Shown here: piece by piece, positions 40,266 through 50,056 of the stretch
Numbering within the stretch: position 1 is the stretch's first letter
Layout: each line of letters begins with the position of its first letter
NCBI RefSeq assembly: GCF_007874125.1
Contig: NZ_CP040128.1
Span: 3,534,001 to 3,598,000, forward strand
DNA: 64,000 nucleotides
Reading direction: 5' to 3'
Source of the DNA: Noviherbaspirillum sp. UKPF54
GTDB lineage: Bacteria > Pseudomonadota > Gammaproteobacteria > Burkholderiales > Burkholderiaceae_D
Translations under genes and position numbers: made by a program
The notes under the pieces: generated by a model
What the model saw: the letters and a program-made list of their open reading frames with translations, nothing else
What the model was told of the DNA's origin: nothing
Databases searched by the model: none

Positions 40266-40299
40266 AAGGCCGTCTGCCGGCGAGGCAGGCGGCCTTTTT
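40266..40299 (+). terminator. Intrinsic terminator after rpoD
   Basis: Stem AAGGCCGTCTGCC / GGCAGGCGGCCTT with one T-G pair and a five-base loop, followed by a T-run. It starts 20 bases after the rpoD stop. Confidence 0.93.
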
Positions 40300-40846
40300 C
40301 ATTTCATGGCAAAACCCGGTAATGGCATGGCCGCAGCGCCGACGCCGCCGGCATTAGCATATCGCCAAAATATATATATGCCGCGCCAGGTACCGCGTGG
40401 AGTTCGGAACGTACTCTGCTATAGTTCAGGGTTTGAGCCGCCCTCGCCACGCTGGTATCCCGGTGTGGCCGTCGGAAATCACGCTGCATACCGCTTCCCG
40501 CACGCTCAGGCTGATGCGGGGGAGACGAGCACGCGACATTAACGCACCAATCCTTGCGCTAGTCCTGCCGCTGCGCCGAATGCGAAATCCGGCGCCACAG
40601 CAGCAAGCCGACGAGGAACACGGTTGCGTTATTCCGCATCGAGCCGATCAGCGATATCGGCCTGCGTATGTTTTTCAGCGACGGGCATCTGTGCGGCATT
40701 GATACCTGTATCAGCTCGCATTCGGACAGAATTGACGCTTTGATAATGGGAGCAACACCTCCCAGCGTTGCCCGCGACGCGCTGTGCCGAAGGCTTTAAA
40801 ATAATCATCTATTTGAAATATTCTTTTAGCTTCTGAAAGGCGAACC
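40300..40846. other. 547-bp region between rpoD and fpr
   Basis: No established gene. TATAGT at 40420-40425 with TGGAGT 16 bases upstream is a possible promoter reading right. A TGGGAG/CTCCCA hairpin lies at 40747-40764. A 46-codon minus-strand frame (40559-40699) encodes a membrane-segment-like peptide. The last 50 bases before fpr are AT-rich (TTTAAAATAATC), probably its promoter. Confidence 0.45.
40559..40699 (-). CDS. Possible small membrane peptide
   Basis: 46 residues, starting MPHRCPSLKNIRRPISLIG. A single hydrophobic segment TVFLVGLLLW is flanked by basic residues, giving a plausible inner-membrane topology. A weak AGG lies five bases before the ATG. It lies in the otherwise empty rpoD-fpr gap. 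The evidence is only composition and position; it may be chance. Confidence 0.25.
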   Translation of the reverse strand: MPHRCPSLKNIRRPISLIGSMRNNATVFLVGLLLWRRISHSAQRQD

Positions 40847-41617
40847 ATGAGTAATATGTTTGAAGCCAAGGTGTTGACGGTGCATCACTGGACCGACCGC
40901 CTGTTTTCCTTCACGACGACGCGCGACACCAGCTTCCGTTACCAGAGCGGCCAGTTTGCCATGATCGGCCTGCAGGTCGACGGCAAGCCGCTGATGCGCG
41001 CATACAGCATGGTAAGCCCTCACTACGAAGAAAACCTCGAATTCCTGAGCATCAAGGTGCAGGATGGTCCGCTGACCTCGCGCCTGCAGAACATCCAGCC
41101 GGGCGACACCATCCTGGTCGGCCGCAAGGCATCCGGCACCCTGCTCACGCAAAACCTGCTGCCGGCCAAGCGCCTGTACCTGCTCGGCACCGGCACCGGC
41201 CTGGCACCGTTCATGAGCATCATCCAGGACCCGGACGTCTACGAAAAATTCGAGAAGGTGGTGCTGGTGCACGGCTGCCGCCAGATCCACGAACTGGCGT
41301 ACCAGGAGCGCATCACCGATTTGCCGAACAATGAATTCTTCGGCGAGATGGTGTCCGACAAGCTGGCCTATTTCCCGACCGTGACGCGCGAGCCGTTCAA
41401 GAACCAGGGCCGCATCCCGACCCTGATCGAAAGCCGCAAACTGTTCGAGGAACTCGGCCTGCCGGAACCGGACCTGGAAAACGACCGCTTCATGTTGTGC
41501 GGCAGCCCGGCAATGCTGAAGGATACGGTCGCCGTGCTGGAAAGCTTCGGCTTCAAGGAAGGCAACATGAGCCATCCGGGCCACTACGTGATCGAACGCG
41601 CGTTCGTCGAGAAGTAA
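40847..41617 (+). CDS. fpr: Ferredoxin/flavodoxin-NADP reductase
   Basis: 256 residues, bacterial subclass I FPR. FAD-binding RAYSMVSP, NADPH-binding GTGTGLAPFMS, and the C-terminal YVIERAFVEK tail that covers the flavin. It passes electrons between NADPH and ferredoxin or flavodoxin, important in oxidative stress and Fe-S biogenesis. Start ATG with AAAGGCGAACC. Monocistronic; an AT-rich promoter-like stretch precedes it. Confidence 0.95.
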   Translation: MSNMFEAKVLTVHHWTDRLFSFTTTRDTSFRYQSGQFAMIGLQVDGKPLMRAYSMVSPHYEENLEFLSIKVQDGPLTSRLQNIQPGDTILVGRKASGTLLTQNLLPAKRLYLLGTGTGLAPFMSIIQDPDVYEKFEKVVLVHGCRQIHELAYQERITDLPNNEFFGEMVSDKLAYFPTVTREPFKNQGRIPTLIESRKLFEELGLPEPDLENDRFMLCGSPAMLKDTVAVLESFGFKEGNMSHPGHYVIERAFVEK

Positions 41618-41668
41618 GCCCAACGTCTGCACGCGGCGGAAAGGCGCAGCGCTTTCCCGCCGCAGCGT

Positions 41669-41866
41669 TCATCTGCCGGGCAGCCCCGGCCTTTCGCAGC
41701 GCGCGTCCCTGAATGGACCGTCTGCTTTTTCCCATTCCCCCTGCATGACCTGGGCACAGACGACCGTGCCGTTGAGCTTGCTGCGCCACTTGTACCAGGC
41801 AGCGGGCACTGCAGTGGCGGAAACTGCGCTCAACACGGCAAGCGCGAACACAAGATATCTCGTCAT
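41669..41866 (-). CDS. Small secreted protein of unknown function
   Basis: 65 residues. The signal sequence MTRYLVFALAVLSAVSATAV precedes a short mature part with two Cys (VVCAQVMQG, DARCERPG) that could form one disulfide in the periplasm. The start is fixed by GGGAGGAAGA immediately before the ATG; a longer frame starting 59 codons upstream would run over the divergent ProQ-like promoter. No domain recognised. Confidence 0.65.
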   Translation of the reverse strand: MTRYLVFALAVLSAVSATAVPAAWYKWRSKLNGTVVCAQVMQGEWEKADGPFRDARCERPGLPGR

Positions 41867-42026
41867 TCTTCCTCCCTCGGCAAAAAGTCCGGCCTGTGCG
41901 CCGATGCCGTGTATTTTGCACGCGCTGCCGACAAAACCGAAGCCCCCATTCCATTTCCGGGCGAAGCGGAGGGCGCCATCGTGGTATTCTTCCGCCCCTG
42001 CGAGCTTTATCTTCCTATCATTGTCA

Positions 42027-42446
42027 ATGACTATGCCTGCCACCGCCTCTAACGCAGTCGATGCCGCGCGCGCGCTGCTGAAACAGATTCAAGAGAATTT
42101 TCCGGTCTTCCGCGAAAACAAGCCGCTTGCCATCGGGATCGACAAGCAGCTTCTTGCGCAGATGCCGGACGTGAACAAAAAGACCTTGCGGATCGCGCTC
42201 GGCCTTCACACCGGTTCATCGCGCTATCTGAAATCGATGGAAAAAGCCGTCTCCAGATTCAACCTGGATGGCACGCCCGCCGGCGACGTCGACGACACCC
42301 ATCGCACCCATGCGGCAGAAACTCTGCGGGCGCGATTCAAGAAAGCGGCGGAACAGAAAAAGGCGCAGCAGGAAGCGCTCAAGGCCGAGCGCCAGCACGC
42401 AGAGAAATTGCGCCAGCTCGCCGAGAAATTCTCCCCGCGCCACTGA
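42027..42446 (+). CDS. ProQ/FinO-family RNA chaperone
   Basis: 139 residues. The FinO domain covers about 15-95 (ALLKQIQENFPVFRENKPLAIG, LRIALGLHTGSSRYLKSM) and a Lys/Glu/Ala/Gln-rich helical tail follows. Such proteins bind structured sRNAs and 3' ends of mRNAs. It lacks the C-terminal Tudor-like domain of E. coli ProQ, as in minimal ProQ proteins such as NMB1681. The ATG at 42027 gives MTMPATASNAVDAARALL. Divergent from a small secreted protein gene. Confidence 0.92.
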   Translation: MTMPATASNAVDAARALLKQIQENFPVFRENKPLAIGIDKQLLAQMPDVNKKTLRIALGLHTGSSRYLKSMEKAVSRFNLDGTPAGDVDDTHRTHAAETLRARFKKAAEQKKAQQEALKAERQHAEKLRQLAEKFSPRH

Positions 42447-42470
42447 CGCCAGCGACATCTATGATGACGG

Positions 42471-42496
42471 GATGACGCAGGCCATGCCTGCGCATC
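42471..42496. other. Hairpin between convergent proQ-like and GlcG-like genes
   Basis: GATG-A-CGCAGGC, CAT, GCCTGCG-CATC: eleven pairs with one bulged base, a few bases from the stops of both genes. There is no T-run, so it may be a bidirectional 3'-end stabiliser more than a terminator. Confidence 0.45.
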
Positions 42497-42497
42497 C

Positions 42498-42905
42498 TCA
42501 CAGTCCCAGCGCCGCGATCCCCGCTTTGGCGACTTGCGCGTCTTCGGACGCCTTCACGCCGGATACGCCGACGGCGCCCAGGCACGCGCCCTCATGCAGG
42601 ATCGGCACGCCGCCTTCCAGCAGGCCTTCCACATCCGGCGCCGTGACGAATGCAAAGCGGCCATTGTTGATCATGTCTTCATGAAACTTGGTTTCGCGCC
42701 GGGCCAGCGCGGCGGTGCGGGCCTTGGCAGCGGCAATGCTGGCGGAAATCGGCGCTGCGTTGTCGAGCCGTTGCAGCGAAAGAAGATGGCCGCCATCGTC
42801 CACCACCGCGATCGTCACCGCCCAGCCGTTGCGCTTCGCCTCGGCTTCCGCTGCCGCAACCACTGCCTTCACTTCATCCAGCGTCAGAATTTGCTTCGAA
42901 TACAT
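42498..42905 (-). CDS. GlcG/HbpS-family heme-degrading-domain protein (DUF336)
   Basis: 135 residues. LTLDEVKAVVAAAEAEAKRNG, VAVVDDGGHLLSLQRLD-like and GGVPI followed by GAVGVSG are the signatures of the family, related to HbpS and the glycolate-operon protein GlcG. Some members bind heme; the ligand here is unknown. The ATG at 42905 is chosen because GAGG lies eight bases before it; a GTG one codon earlier is possible. Confidence 0.9.
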   Translation of the reverse strand: MYSKQILTLDEVKAVVAAAEAEAKRNGWAVTIAVVDDGGHLLSLQRLDNAAPISASIAAAKARTAALARRETKFHEDMINNGRFAFVTAPDVEGLLEGGVPILHEGACLGAVGVSGVKASEDAQVAKAGIAALGL

Positions 42906-43135
42906 CACTTGTCCTCTTCGTTGTCTTGTCCGGCCCGATCACGGTCAAGCCGGCGCACGTTCTTGTCATGTCACCGCACGAACGGCGTGCCATCGATTTT
43001 GCATGGCCGGCGCCGGCCGCATACGTGAATAGTTTTCATGCATCCCTGAAGTTTTTGACCTTGACGGTCGGATCACTTCCGCTACAAGACTGCGTGTGCC
43101 GGCTTGCGCAAGCGTAGCCATGATTGCATGCAAGA

Positions 43136-43606
43136 TCAGCGCGCCTCGCGCTTGCTTGCGTCGGCGCGCTTCCCAAAGCGGGAGAACACCCCGCGCAATC
43201 GTTGCTGCACCAGGAAAGCGGCGCTGCCGAGCAAGCCGAAGAACAGGTCGGACATGGTATCCGCCAGTCCCCACTGCATGGTCGTGCCGAAAAAATAGTC
43301 ACTAAGAAACTCGTAAAACTCCCAGCAGATCGCGGCCAAACCGACGCAGGAAAACACCAGCGTCATGCGGATCGGCCGCGGTATATGGCCAATGACATCG
43401 TCCGCGCTGTCGAACAGGTCGAGCAGGAAGTACGACAGCGCCGCCCCGCCGCTGAAGTGTGTCGCGCTGTCGAGCCACCAGTACAAGGGGTAGGCGTTGA
43501 ATACGAGCGAAGCGATCAGATAAAAGCCGAACAGCCCCGCAGGCGCCCACCCCGCCCTGCGCAATGCCGCCAGCACCCATCTGGCCAGAGCCTGCCTGTT
43601 TTTCAT
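43136..43606 (-). CDS. Membrane protein with YjdF/DUF2238-like features
   Basis: 156 residues, about four transmembrane helices. LDSATHFSGGAALSYFLLD and CWEFYEFLSDYFFG, then DTMSDLFFGLLGS, place His, Glu and Asp inside or at the edges of helices, reminiscent of YjdF-type integral membrane proteins. The ATG at 43606 is chosen because AAGG lies eight bases ahead; a GTG two codons upstream would be too close. It follows opgH by 75 bp on the minus strand and may be part of the same transcript. Confidence 0.7.
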   Translation of the reverse strand: MKNRQALARWVLAALRRAGWAPAGLFGFYLIASLVFNAYPLYWWLDSATHFSGGAALSYFLLDLFDSADDVIGHIPRPIRMTLVFSCVGLAAICWEFYEFLSDYFFGTTMQWGLADTMSDLFFGLLGSAAFLVQQRLRGVFSRFGKRADASKREAR

Positions 43607-43680
43607 CGACACTGCCTTCCTTCATGCCACGCTAGACCTGCAAGGAGCGTGCCCGGGAATCGAACGCGTCTTTTCGCGCT

Positions 43681-46194
43681 TCAAGCTTTTTCTTGCGCAA
43701 CGCGATAGCGCTCGTGAGCATAGGCGCAGGTCCACACGTCATGGTGCAGCTGCGATAACAGCAACGGGTCGTCCAGCAGCGCCGCCTTCTGCTTCTCGTC
43801 GAGCGCGTCCGGCCCGGCACGCAGCGCCGTGCGAGCCAGCGCCTCCCGCGCGGCCCGCAACACCGGCGGCAGCCCGGGGCGCGCCATGGCCGCCGCGCAG
43901 GCCAGCGCGTTGACGACCGGATCGACCACCGCGTCGATGAAGCCGGGCAGCTCGCCGGCCGCACGCTGATGCTCGCCGCACGCCCGCAACTCCGGCGGCG
44001 GTGCGCTTTCTTCGGGCGTCACGAACAGCCCGGCGCGTCGCAGGCGCCGCCCCAGCGACACCCGGCTCGACAACACCGACAGCGGCACCGACAGTGCCAG
44101 CGCGCCCGCGATCGGCAAAAGCCAGGGAAGAAACGACGGGTTGAGCCAGTACACCGTGCCGCCCCATGCCAGCCCCAGCAGCGTGTGCAGGCCGTGCTTG
44201 CCGCACGCTTCGCGCCAGGTGGTTTCCGAATCGGCGCGCGGCGGCGATTTCCAGTGCAGGGCCCAGCCGAGAAAGGCGGCCGCCACGAAGCGGGTGTGGA
44301 ACAGCATGCGCACCGGCGCCATCAACATCGACACCAGCATTTCGAGCAAAGCCCCGGCGACCACGCGAGCGCACCCGCCGAACTGGCGCGCGCCGTCGCG
44401 GCAGGCCAGCAGCACGCTCAGTATCTTGGGCAGGAACAGGAGCGTGGCGGTGGCGGAAAAAAGCGCCAGCGCCTTTTCCGGATGCCATTGCGGCCAGATG
44501 GGGAACAGCTGGCGCGGTTCGACGAAATACTGCGGCTCGACCAACGTGTGCAACGCCAGCAGGCCGGTCGACAGCGCCAGGAACAGGAACCACAAGGGCG
44601 CCGACAGGTATGCCATCACGCCGGTGACGAACACGGCGCGATGCACCGGGTGCATGCCGCGGGCGGCGAACAGCCGGAAATTCATCAGGTTGCCATGGCA
44701 CCAGCGCCGGTCGCGCTTGAGTTCGTCGAGCAGGTTGGGCGGCATTTCCTCGTAGCTGCCGTCGAGGTCGTAGGCGATCCACACGCCCCAGCCGGCGCGA
44801 CGCATCAGCGCCGCTTCGACGAAGTCGTGCGACAGGATCTCGCCAGCCAGCGCGCCGCGCCCCGGCAGCGGCGACAACGCGCAGTGGCGCATGAAGGGCG
44901 CGACTCGGATGATCGCGTTATGCCCCCAGTAATGCGACTCGCCCAGCTGCCAGAAATGCAGTCCGGCCGTGAAGAGCGGCCCGTACAGGCGCGTGGCGAA
45001 CTGCTGGATGCGCGCATACAGGGTGTCGCGGCCAGCGGCGCGCGGCGCGGTCTGGATGATGCCGGCGTCCGGGTTGGCTTCCATCAGCCGCACCAGCGTG
45101 GCCAGGCAGGCGCCGCTCATAACGCTGTCGGCGTCGAGCACGATCATGTAGCGATAGTTCTTGCCCCAGCGCCGGCAAAAGTCGTCGATGTTGCCGCTCT
45201 TGCGCTTGACGCGGCGCTTGCGGTGCCGGTAGAAGATGCGGCCGAAACCGCCGACAGCGCGACACAGGCCGGCCCATGCCGCCAGTTCGGCGGCGCGGAT
45301 ATCGCTGCTGCCGCTGTCGCTGAGCACGAAGAAGTCGAAACGCGCCAGCTCGCCGCTGCGCTGCAGCGATTCGTAGGTGGCGCGCAGGCCAGCCATCACC
45401 CGCCCCACGTCCTCGTTACAGATCGGCATCACGATCGCAGTGCGCGCGCCCGGATCGATCGGCGCCCGGTCATTGCGAGCGCGCGAGATGAGATAGCGGT
45501 CGTCGCCGCGCACCAGCGCCATAAATCCCGCCAACGCGGTCCAGAACCCGGCGGACACCCAGCAGAACAGCAGCGCGAAGAGCACCAGCATGGCCGCCTC
45601 GGCCGCCGTCGCGCCCTGATAGGGCAACACCTCGCGCATGAAATAAGCCGCGATCCCGGTTTGCGCGAGCATCAGCGCAAGCAGCGCGACGCGCCGGAGA
45701 TTGCCGTTGTGAGGCGATGCTCCCTGCGGGCCGGGCGCATCGCCCGCGCGCGCAGCTCGCCGCTCATTGCCGCCGGCCCGCAGCCAACGCGCGAGCGGAT
45801 TGAGCGCGCCCCAGGGCTGCGGCACCATCGACGCCCGGTTGACGGGCGGCGCAAACGGCAGCGGTGTGTTCCCATCCTGCCTGGCCACCAGGCGCTGGAC
45901 ATTACCGGGCTGAGAACCTGATTGTGCAGCGGTCCGGGGCGCGCGATATGCCAGCTGCAGGCGCGCTTGCACCGACGCGTGAACGGCGTCGGCATTCGTC
46001 GCATGCGCGGCCTGTGCGCCGGCCAGCGCGCGGTGCAGCGCGGCAAAACCGGCGCGCGGCGCGATGCTTCCAGCGAGTGCGCGGCGTTCATGCGGCGATA
46101 GCGGCAGTCGGCCCAGGTAACGTTCGCACAGCGCCTCGGGGGCGTGCGTTTCGGCCGGCGCGCGCCTCACTCCGGGGGCAAGATGTAGCTCCAC
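43681..46194 (-). CDS. opgH: Osmoregulated periplasmic glucan glucosyltransferase OpgH
   Basis: 837 residues. Inner-membrane glycosyltransferase that polymerises beta-1,2 glucan from UDP-glucose. Several transmembrane helices surround a GT2 domain with [11 protein letters not shown], the DxD motif LDADSVMSG, and WCHGNLMNF as the QxxRW-like region. The GTG at 46194 overlaps opgG by 28 bp. A second GTG at 46170 would overlap the opgG stop by four bases (GTGA) and is an equally plausible start. Partner of OpgG. Confidence 0.95.
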   Translation of the reverse strand: MELHLAPGVRRAPAETHAPEALCERYLGRLPLSPHERRALAGSIAPRAGFAALHRALAGAQAAHATNADAVHASVQARLQLAYRAPRTAAQSGSQPGNVQRLVARQDGNTPLPFAPPVNRASMVPQPWGALNPLARWLRAGGNERRAARAGDAPGPQGASPHNGNLRRVALLALMLAQTGIAAYFMREVLPYQGATAAEAAMLVLFALLFCWVSAGFWTALAGFMALVRGDDRYLISRARNDRAPIDPGARTAIVMPICNEDVGRVMAGLRATYESLQRSGELARFDFFVLSDSGSSDIRAAELAAWAGLCRAVGGFGRIFYRHRKRRVKRKSGNIDDFCRRWGKNYRYMIVLDADSVMSGACLATLVRLMEANPDAGIIQTAPRAAGRDTLYARIQQFATRLYGPLFTAGLHFWQLGESHYWGHNAIIRVAPFMRHCALSPLPGRGALAGEILSHDFVEAALMRRAGWGVWIAYDLDGSYEEMPPNLLDELKRDRRWCHGNLMNFRLFAARGMHPVHRAVFVTGVMAYLSAPLWFLFLALSTGLLALHTLVEPQYFVEPRQLFPIWPQWHPEKALALFSATATLLFLPKILSVLLACRDGARQFGGCARVVAGALLEMLVSMLMAPVRMLFHTRFVAAAFLGWALHWKSPPRADSETTWREACGKHGLHTLLGLAWGGTVYWLNPSFLPWLLPIAGALALSVPLSVLSSRVSLGRRLRRAGLFVTPEESAPPPELRACGEHQRAAGELPGFIDAVVDPVVNALACAAAMARPGLPPVLRAAREALARTALRAGPDALDEKQKAALLDDPLLLSQLHHDVWTCAYAHERYRVAQEKA

Positions 46195-47702
46195 GTTTCT
46201 GACAGGGTGTTGTTGGCACTGCGTAGGTAACCGCGCAATTCGACCGGTTTCCGGTCATCGTTGCGCGCCAGCCGCGTCGTCATGCGCCAGCCGCCGCCGG
46301 CGGGGTTGCGGAAGGCATTCACCTCGATGATCCGGGCGTTGGCGTCGGCGCTGACGACCGCCTCGACGCGCGCATCGTCGGGCAGCTTTTTCAGCGCCGG
46401 CCCCTCGAAGTCGACCGACAGCGCGATGCTGTCGTCGGCCTTGCGCAGCCAGCCGTGGCCGCGCCGCGTCTGCGTCGCCCACGCCAGCGGCGGGCGCCGC
46501 TCGGCATCCTTCTGCCACAACAGCCGGTAGGCGATATCGTAGGGCTGCCCCGGCTTGGGAGGCGTATCCGGGACCCAGAACGCGACGACGTTGTCATTGG
46601 TTTCGTCGGGCGTCGGAATCTGGACCAGCTCGACCCGTCCCGCCCCCCAGTCTCCTTGGGGCTCGACCCAGGCGCTGGGGCGCGCTTCGTAATGCGCCTC
46701 CAGGTCTTCGTAGCTGCCGAAGCGCCTGTCACGCTGCATCAGCCCGAAGCCGAGCGGATTGGTCAGCGCAAACGAAGTCACCAGCAGGCGCCGCGGGTTC
46801 ACCAGCGGGCGCCAGATCCATTCGCCGGAGCCGGACTGAATCGACAAGCCGTCCGAGTCGTGCACTTCCGGCCGATAATCCTCGACCTGCGCGCGCTGGT
46901 TCTCGCCGAAGAAATACATGCTGGTGAGCGGCGCGATGCCGAGCTTGGCGACGTTTTCGCGCAGGTAGAGCCGCGCCGTCACATCCATGGCAGTGTCCGC
47001 GCCGGGCTTGAGCGTGAAGCGGTAGGCGCCGGTGACGCGGCGCGAATCGAGCAGCGCGTATACCGTCAGCTCCTTTGCCGTCGCGCCCGGCCGCTCGATC
47101 CAGAACTCGACGAATTGCGGAAACTCCTCGCCGGAATTGAGCGCGGTGTCGACCGCCAGTCCGCGTGCCGACAAGCCGTAGGCCTGGCCCTTGCCGATGG
47201 CGCGGAAATAGCTCGCGCCCAGGAACACCAGGACCTCGTCCTTGTATTTCGGCGTGTTGACCGGATAATGCACGCGAAAGCCGGCAAAGCCCAGCCCGGC
47301 AAGGTCCTTCGCATGGAGGTCGTTGGCGCCGTAGTGGAAGGATTTCGGATCGAAGCGGATTTCGCGCACGCTCTTGCCGGCGACTTCGTGGATCTTGACC
47401 GGGCTGTCGAACGCCATCCCCTGGTGGAAGAACGCCAGCTCGAACGGCAGCTTCGCGTTGCGCCAGTATGTCTTGTCGCGCTCGAAACGGATGTCGCGGT
47501 ACTGGTCGTAGCTGAGACTGGCAAGCTTCTTCGGAATGTTCTTCGGCGGCGCCTTGTAGGAGGAGGCGGCCAGCTGGCGGGCTCTGGCGGCGACATCGTC
47601 GAAGCCGAACGCGGCGGCCACCGCCGGCAGCAGCGACAGCGCCGCGCAGGCGGTCGCCGCGCGCAGGCGCGGCAGCATGAAATTGATTGCGGTTCCTGAC
47701 AT
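46167..47702 (-). CDS. opgG: Periplasmic glucan biosynthesis protein OpgG
   Basis: 511 residues. Signal peptide ([20 protein letters not shown]) followed by the MdoG fold: [25 protein letters not shown] and GVHY-like [15 protein letters not shown], with [10 protein letters not shown] and [13 protein letters not shown]. The protein is needed for release and branching of osmoregulated glucans. The start is uncertain; ATGs at 47747, 47702 and 47678 share the frame, and the last two both give a complete signal peptide. Cotranscribed with opgH by overlap. Confidence 0.93.
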   Translation of the reverse strand: MSGTAINFMLPRLRAATACAALSLLPAVAAAFGFDDVAARARQLAASSYKAPPKNIPKKLASLSYDQYRDIRFERDKTYWRNAKLPFELAFFHQGMAFDSPVKIHEVAGKSVREIRFDPKSFHYGANDLHAKDLAGLGFAGFRVHYPVNTPKYKDEVLVFLGASYFRAIGKGQAYGLSARGLAVDTALNSGEEFPQFVEFWIERPGATAKELTVYALLDSRRVTGAYRFTLKPGADTAMDVTARLYLRENVAKLGIAPLTSMYFFGENQRAQVEDYRPEVHDSDGLSIQSGSGEWIWRPLVNPRRLLVTSFALTNPLGFGLMQRDRRFGSYEDLEAHYEARPSAWVEPQGDWGAGRVELVQIPTPDETNDNVVAFWVPDTPPKPGQPYDIAYRLLWQKDAERRPPLAWATQTRRGHGWLRKADDSIALSVDFEGPALKKLPDDARVEAVVSADANARIIEVNAFRNPAGGGWRMTTRLARNDDRKPVELRGYLRSANNTLSETWSYILPPE

Positions 47703-47832
47703 TGCGGCCCATTGCACATTCACGTATGGACCATCTTGCCGCGTCATACCGGCGATGGTTTGAGGGCGTGCAATAGGCGCTTACTTAGGCGCGCGCGTTT
47801 GGTTCAAATACAACAGGATGGCCGGCAACCGC

Positions 47833-48390
47833 CTATTCAGGCACGAAGGTGCCGATCAGCGCGAGGAGCGTGAAGCTGCCGCCGAGCGCCACGACCAGCC
47901 AGTTCCACGCGCTCAGGCGCGCGTTGCGCTCATGCCCGGGGCAAGCGGCGGCATTGAGGCGGTTGGCATGCGCCTGCGCCGGCAGCAGGAAGATCACCGC
48001 CAGCGACGATGCCCACCAATACGGGTCGGGCAGCTTCCACAGCATGGTCGTGACGATCCAGCCCGCGGCCAGCAAGCCGGCCGGCGCGCGCATCGGCATG
48101 CCGCGGGCATTACCAAGATCGCGGATCCTGGCAATGCACTGGTAACAAAAGAAAAAGGAGAAAAACGCGCGCCAGAACGGCATGATGCGGCTGCCCTCGC
48201 GCTGCTTGATCCGCTGCCAGTTCCGGTAGTACCAGTACAGTTCATAAAAGCCCGCGGTGCACACGGACATGAGGGCGAGCTTGAAGAGGGACACGGCGAA
48301 GAACGGCGGCTCATCGTTCCGGGCGACCGCGTGCGTGGCTGCCTGCGCGGCAATGCCCGCCTGCTGTGGTGTGTCTAGATCGATGCTCAC
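47833..48390 (-). CDS. Multi-pass membrane protein of unknown function
   Basis: 185 residues, about four transmembrane helices. It has FYELYWYYRNWQRIKQREG followed by MPFWRAFFSFFFCY, a Trp/Tyr-rich segment seen in DUF4234-like proteins. The GTG start is supported by GGGAGAATTT. It lies between the phasin gene and opgG, all reading left. Function unknown. Confidence 0.75.
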   Translation of the reverse strand: MSIDLDTPQQAGIAAQAATHAVARNDEPPFFAVSLFKLALMSVCTAGFYELYWYYRNWQRIKQREGSRIMPFWRAFFSFFFCYQCIARIRDLGNARGMPMRAPAGLLAAGWIVTTMLWKLPDPYWWASSLAVIFLLPAQAHANRLNAAACPGHERNARLSAWNWLVVALGGSFTLLALIGTFVPE

Positions 48391-48444
48391 AAATTCTCCC
48401 CTGGCGCAAGGGTGCCATTGTACGCCGGGGAGCGCGGGTATATC

Positions 48445-48933
48445 TCAGGCGCGGCTTCCGGCCGCCGATTTGCGCATGGCGCTCTTCACAGTTTTTTCCT
48501 TACCCCTGGCGGCCGTCCTCCTTCCGCGCGCGCCAGCGTTCGACAAGGCCGTCACCGACTGGCACAGGCCATCGATTTCCTCTGTCAGGGCCTTCAGATC
48601 GTCCTGGGTCGGCACGCCAAGATTGCGCAGCGTGCGCGTGAAACGCTCCTCGAACACTTCTTCCATTTTCCCCAGCGGCACGGCTGTCTGCCTGCCGAGA
48701 GTCTCGCTCATCCTGGCGATCGCGCCCGAAATTGTTTGCCCGGCCAATCGCTGCGTGCGCGTTTGCAGGCTGGCGCCTTCCTTCATCAGCCTGGCGAGCA
48801 GGCCGCTGCCCTCGTCGCGCGCGATGGAAAAAGCCCCCAGTCCGGCTTGCCAGATCTGTTGTGCGGAATTGCGCACGGCATCCTTGAAATCAACTTCCTG
48901 GATTTGTGTCGCGTCGTGCAGTTTTTTCGTCAT
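48445..48933 (-). CDS. Phasin (polyhydroxyalkanoate granule-associated, PhaI/PhaF type)
   Basis: 162 residues. VDFKDAVRNSAQQIWQAGLGAF and the following coiled helix are the PhaI/PhaF-type phasin pattern. The C-terminal tail is Lys/Arg/Ala-rich (RGRRTAARGKEKTVKSA), as in PhaF, which links granules to the nucleoid. No PHA synthase is in the window. The ATG at 48933 gives MTKKLHDATQIQ. It lies close to wax-ester genes, so it might coat either PHA or neutral-lipid bodies. Confidence 0.88.
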   Translation of the reverse strand: MTKKLHDATQIQEVDFKDAVRNSAQQIWQAGLGAFSIARDEGSGLLARLMKEGASLQTRTQRLAGQTISGAIARMSETLGRQTAVPLGKMEEVFEERFTRTLRNLGVPTQDDLKALTEEIDGLCQSVTALSNAGARGRRTAARGKEKTVKSAMRKSAAGSRA

Positions 48934-49304
48934 AACTCTTTTCCGTCCGGTTAGTCGAAGTCGAATCCGTGTTTCATATCGATGCGCCAACGTTGCTGTT
49001 TCTGCTGAAGAGACGATGCACCGCGCACGCTCATTCTGCATTGCGCTCCATCAGAGCGCGCCTATCTTGGCTGCCCATGGATTCGTCATAGCCATCAAGC
49101 ATGTCGAACGCGCCCTGCACTGATTCCGGCGCGGATGACCTGGATCAAAGATTTCGGCGGCGCGGAAGAAGAGAGTATGAGTGCGCCGCACCAATCGACG
49201 GGCGCACTTCACTCCGTTTCTCCGCCGCCAGCCACGCCGACGATGCGCAATGATTCCGCATCCGGCAACTGGCGCCTTTCCACATACGACATGAAGGAAT
49301 CGAC
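48934..49304. promoter_or_regulatory. 371-bp divergent region between phasin and repeat-protein genes
   Basis: No gene. It contains an FNR-like box at 49135-49148. TATGAG at 49176-49181 is a possible -10 for the rightward gene. AAGGAATCG (49294-49302) is the repeat-protein ribosome site. The remainder shows no clear structure. Confidence 0.45.
49135..49148. promoter_or_regulatory. FNR/Anr-like box upstream of the repeat protein
   Basis: ATGACCTGGATCAA matches the FNR consensus TTGAT-N4-ATCAA at 8 of 10 positions, the right half-site perfectly. The extended core TGACCTGGATCAAAG is 13 of 15 identical to the box before the hemerythrin gene at 57199. It lies 157 bases before the repeat-protein ATG and 202 bases from the phasin start. 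Oxygen control is inferred. Confidence 0.5.
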
Positions 49305-50012
49305 ATGACGACCAAACACACCAGGGAAAGCAGCGCGCACAAGAACGAGGCAGCAACGGAAGTATCGACCGTCTCCGGAAACGGACAGGCGGGGCAGAAA
49401 GGCTATGCGGCGCACAACATCCAGGAAGGCATCGCCGGGCGTCTTGCCGGGCTCAACAGCATCGAGGCCGATATCGTGGTTCTCGTCAAAAGCACGGTTT
49501 CCGACGCACTCAAGACCGGCGGAGGCGCGGCGACCCAGCTGACGAAAGTGATACACGAAGTGGTCGAAGGCGCCATCGGTGCGGCAGAACAGGTCGGCAC
49601 CGGCCTGACCATGAGCACCAAGAGCGTGGCCAAGGGCATCGTGATGGGTGTGCACGAAGTCGGCGGCGACGTCATCGGCGCCGGCTCGGAAACAGTGCGT
49701 TCGGTGATTCATCAGGCGGCCGGGATCGGCGCCGATATCGGCCTGGTCGCCAAGCGCGCGGTGAACGGCATCATCGAAGGCGTGGCCGAAACCGGCGGCA
49801 ATGTCGGGCAGGCGGCGGCGCGCGCCACCGAGGGAGCCATCGAAGAAGCGGGCCGGATTGGCAGCATGGCGGTGAAAACGGTCAAGGAAGTCCTGATCGG
49901 CGCAAGCGAGAGCGCGGGCGAGGTGCTCGGCACGGTGCTTCCCCACGCGGCAAACCACCATCCTGCGCATCAGCGCGCGGCATCAACGCACGGAAAGACA
50001 CTGCACAGCTGA
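49305..50012 (+). CDS. Uncharacterised Ala/Gly/Val-rich helical repeat protein
   Basis: 235 residues, soluble, no signal peptide. A disordered N-terminus (1-40) is followed by amphipathic units that recur near residues 82, 109, 153 and 193 and share the pattern VxxGIIxGVxExGGxV (for example GIVMGVHEVGGDV and GIIEGVAETGGNV). The unit spacing is about 40 residues. Composition and periodicity resemble surfactant-like lipid-droplet or phasin coats, but I know no family for it. The ATG has AAGGAATCGAC before it. The neighbours are a phasin and wax-ester enzymes. A role on storage granules is a hypothesis. Confidence 0.75.
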   Translation: MTTKHTRESSAHKNEAATEVSTVSGNGQAGQKGYAAHNIQEGIAGRLAGLNSIEADIVVLVKSTVSDALKTGGGAATQLTKVIHEVVEGAIGAAEQVGTGLTMSTKSVAKGIVMGVHEVGGDVIGAGSETVRSVIHQAAGIGADIGLVAKRAVNGIIEGVAETGGNVGQAAARATEGAIEEAGRIGSMAVKTVKEVLIGASESAGEVLGTVLPHAANHHPAHQRAASTHGKTLHS

Positions 50013-50056
50013 CGCTTCATGCCGGGCCGCGCCTGCCGCGTCCCGGCTCCGCCCGG

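Noticed and set aside
41634..41662. Hairpin-like GC-rich segment after fpr
   Set aside because: The arms pair only with a bulge and no U-tract follows, so a terminator could not be supported.
43640..43680. tRNA-like T-loop sequence GGGAATCGAAC
   Set aside because: No acceptor stem, anticodon arm or CCA context can be formed around it.
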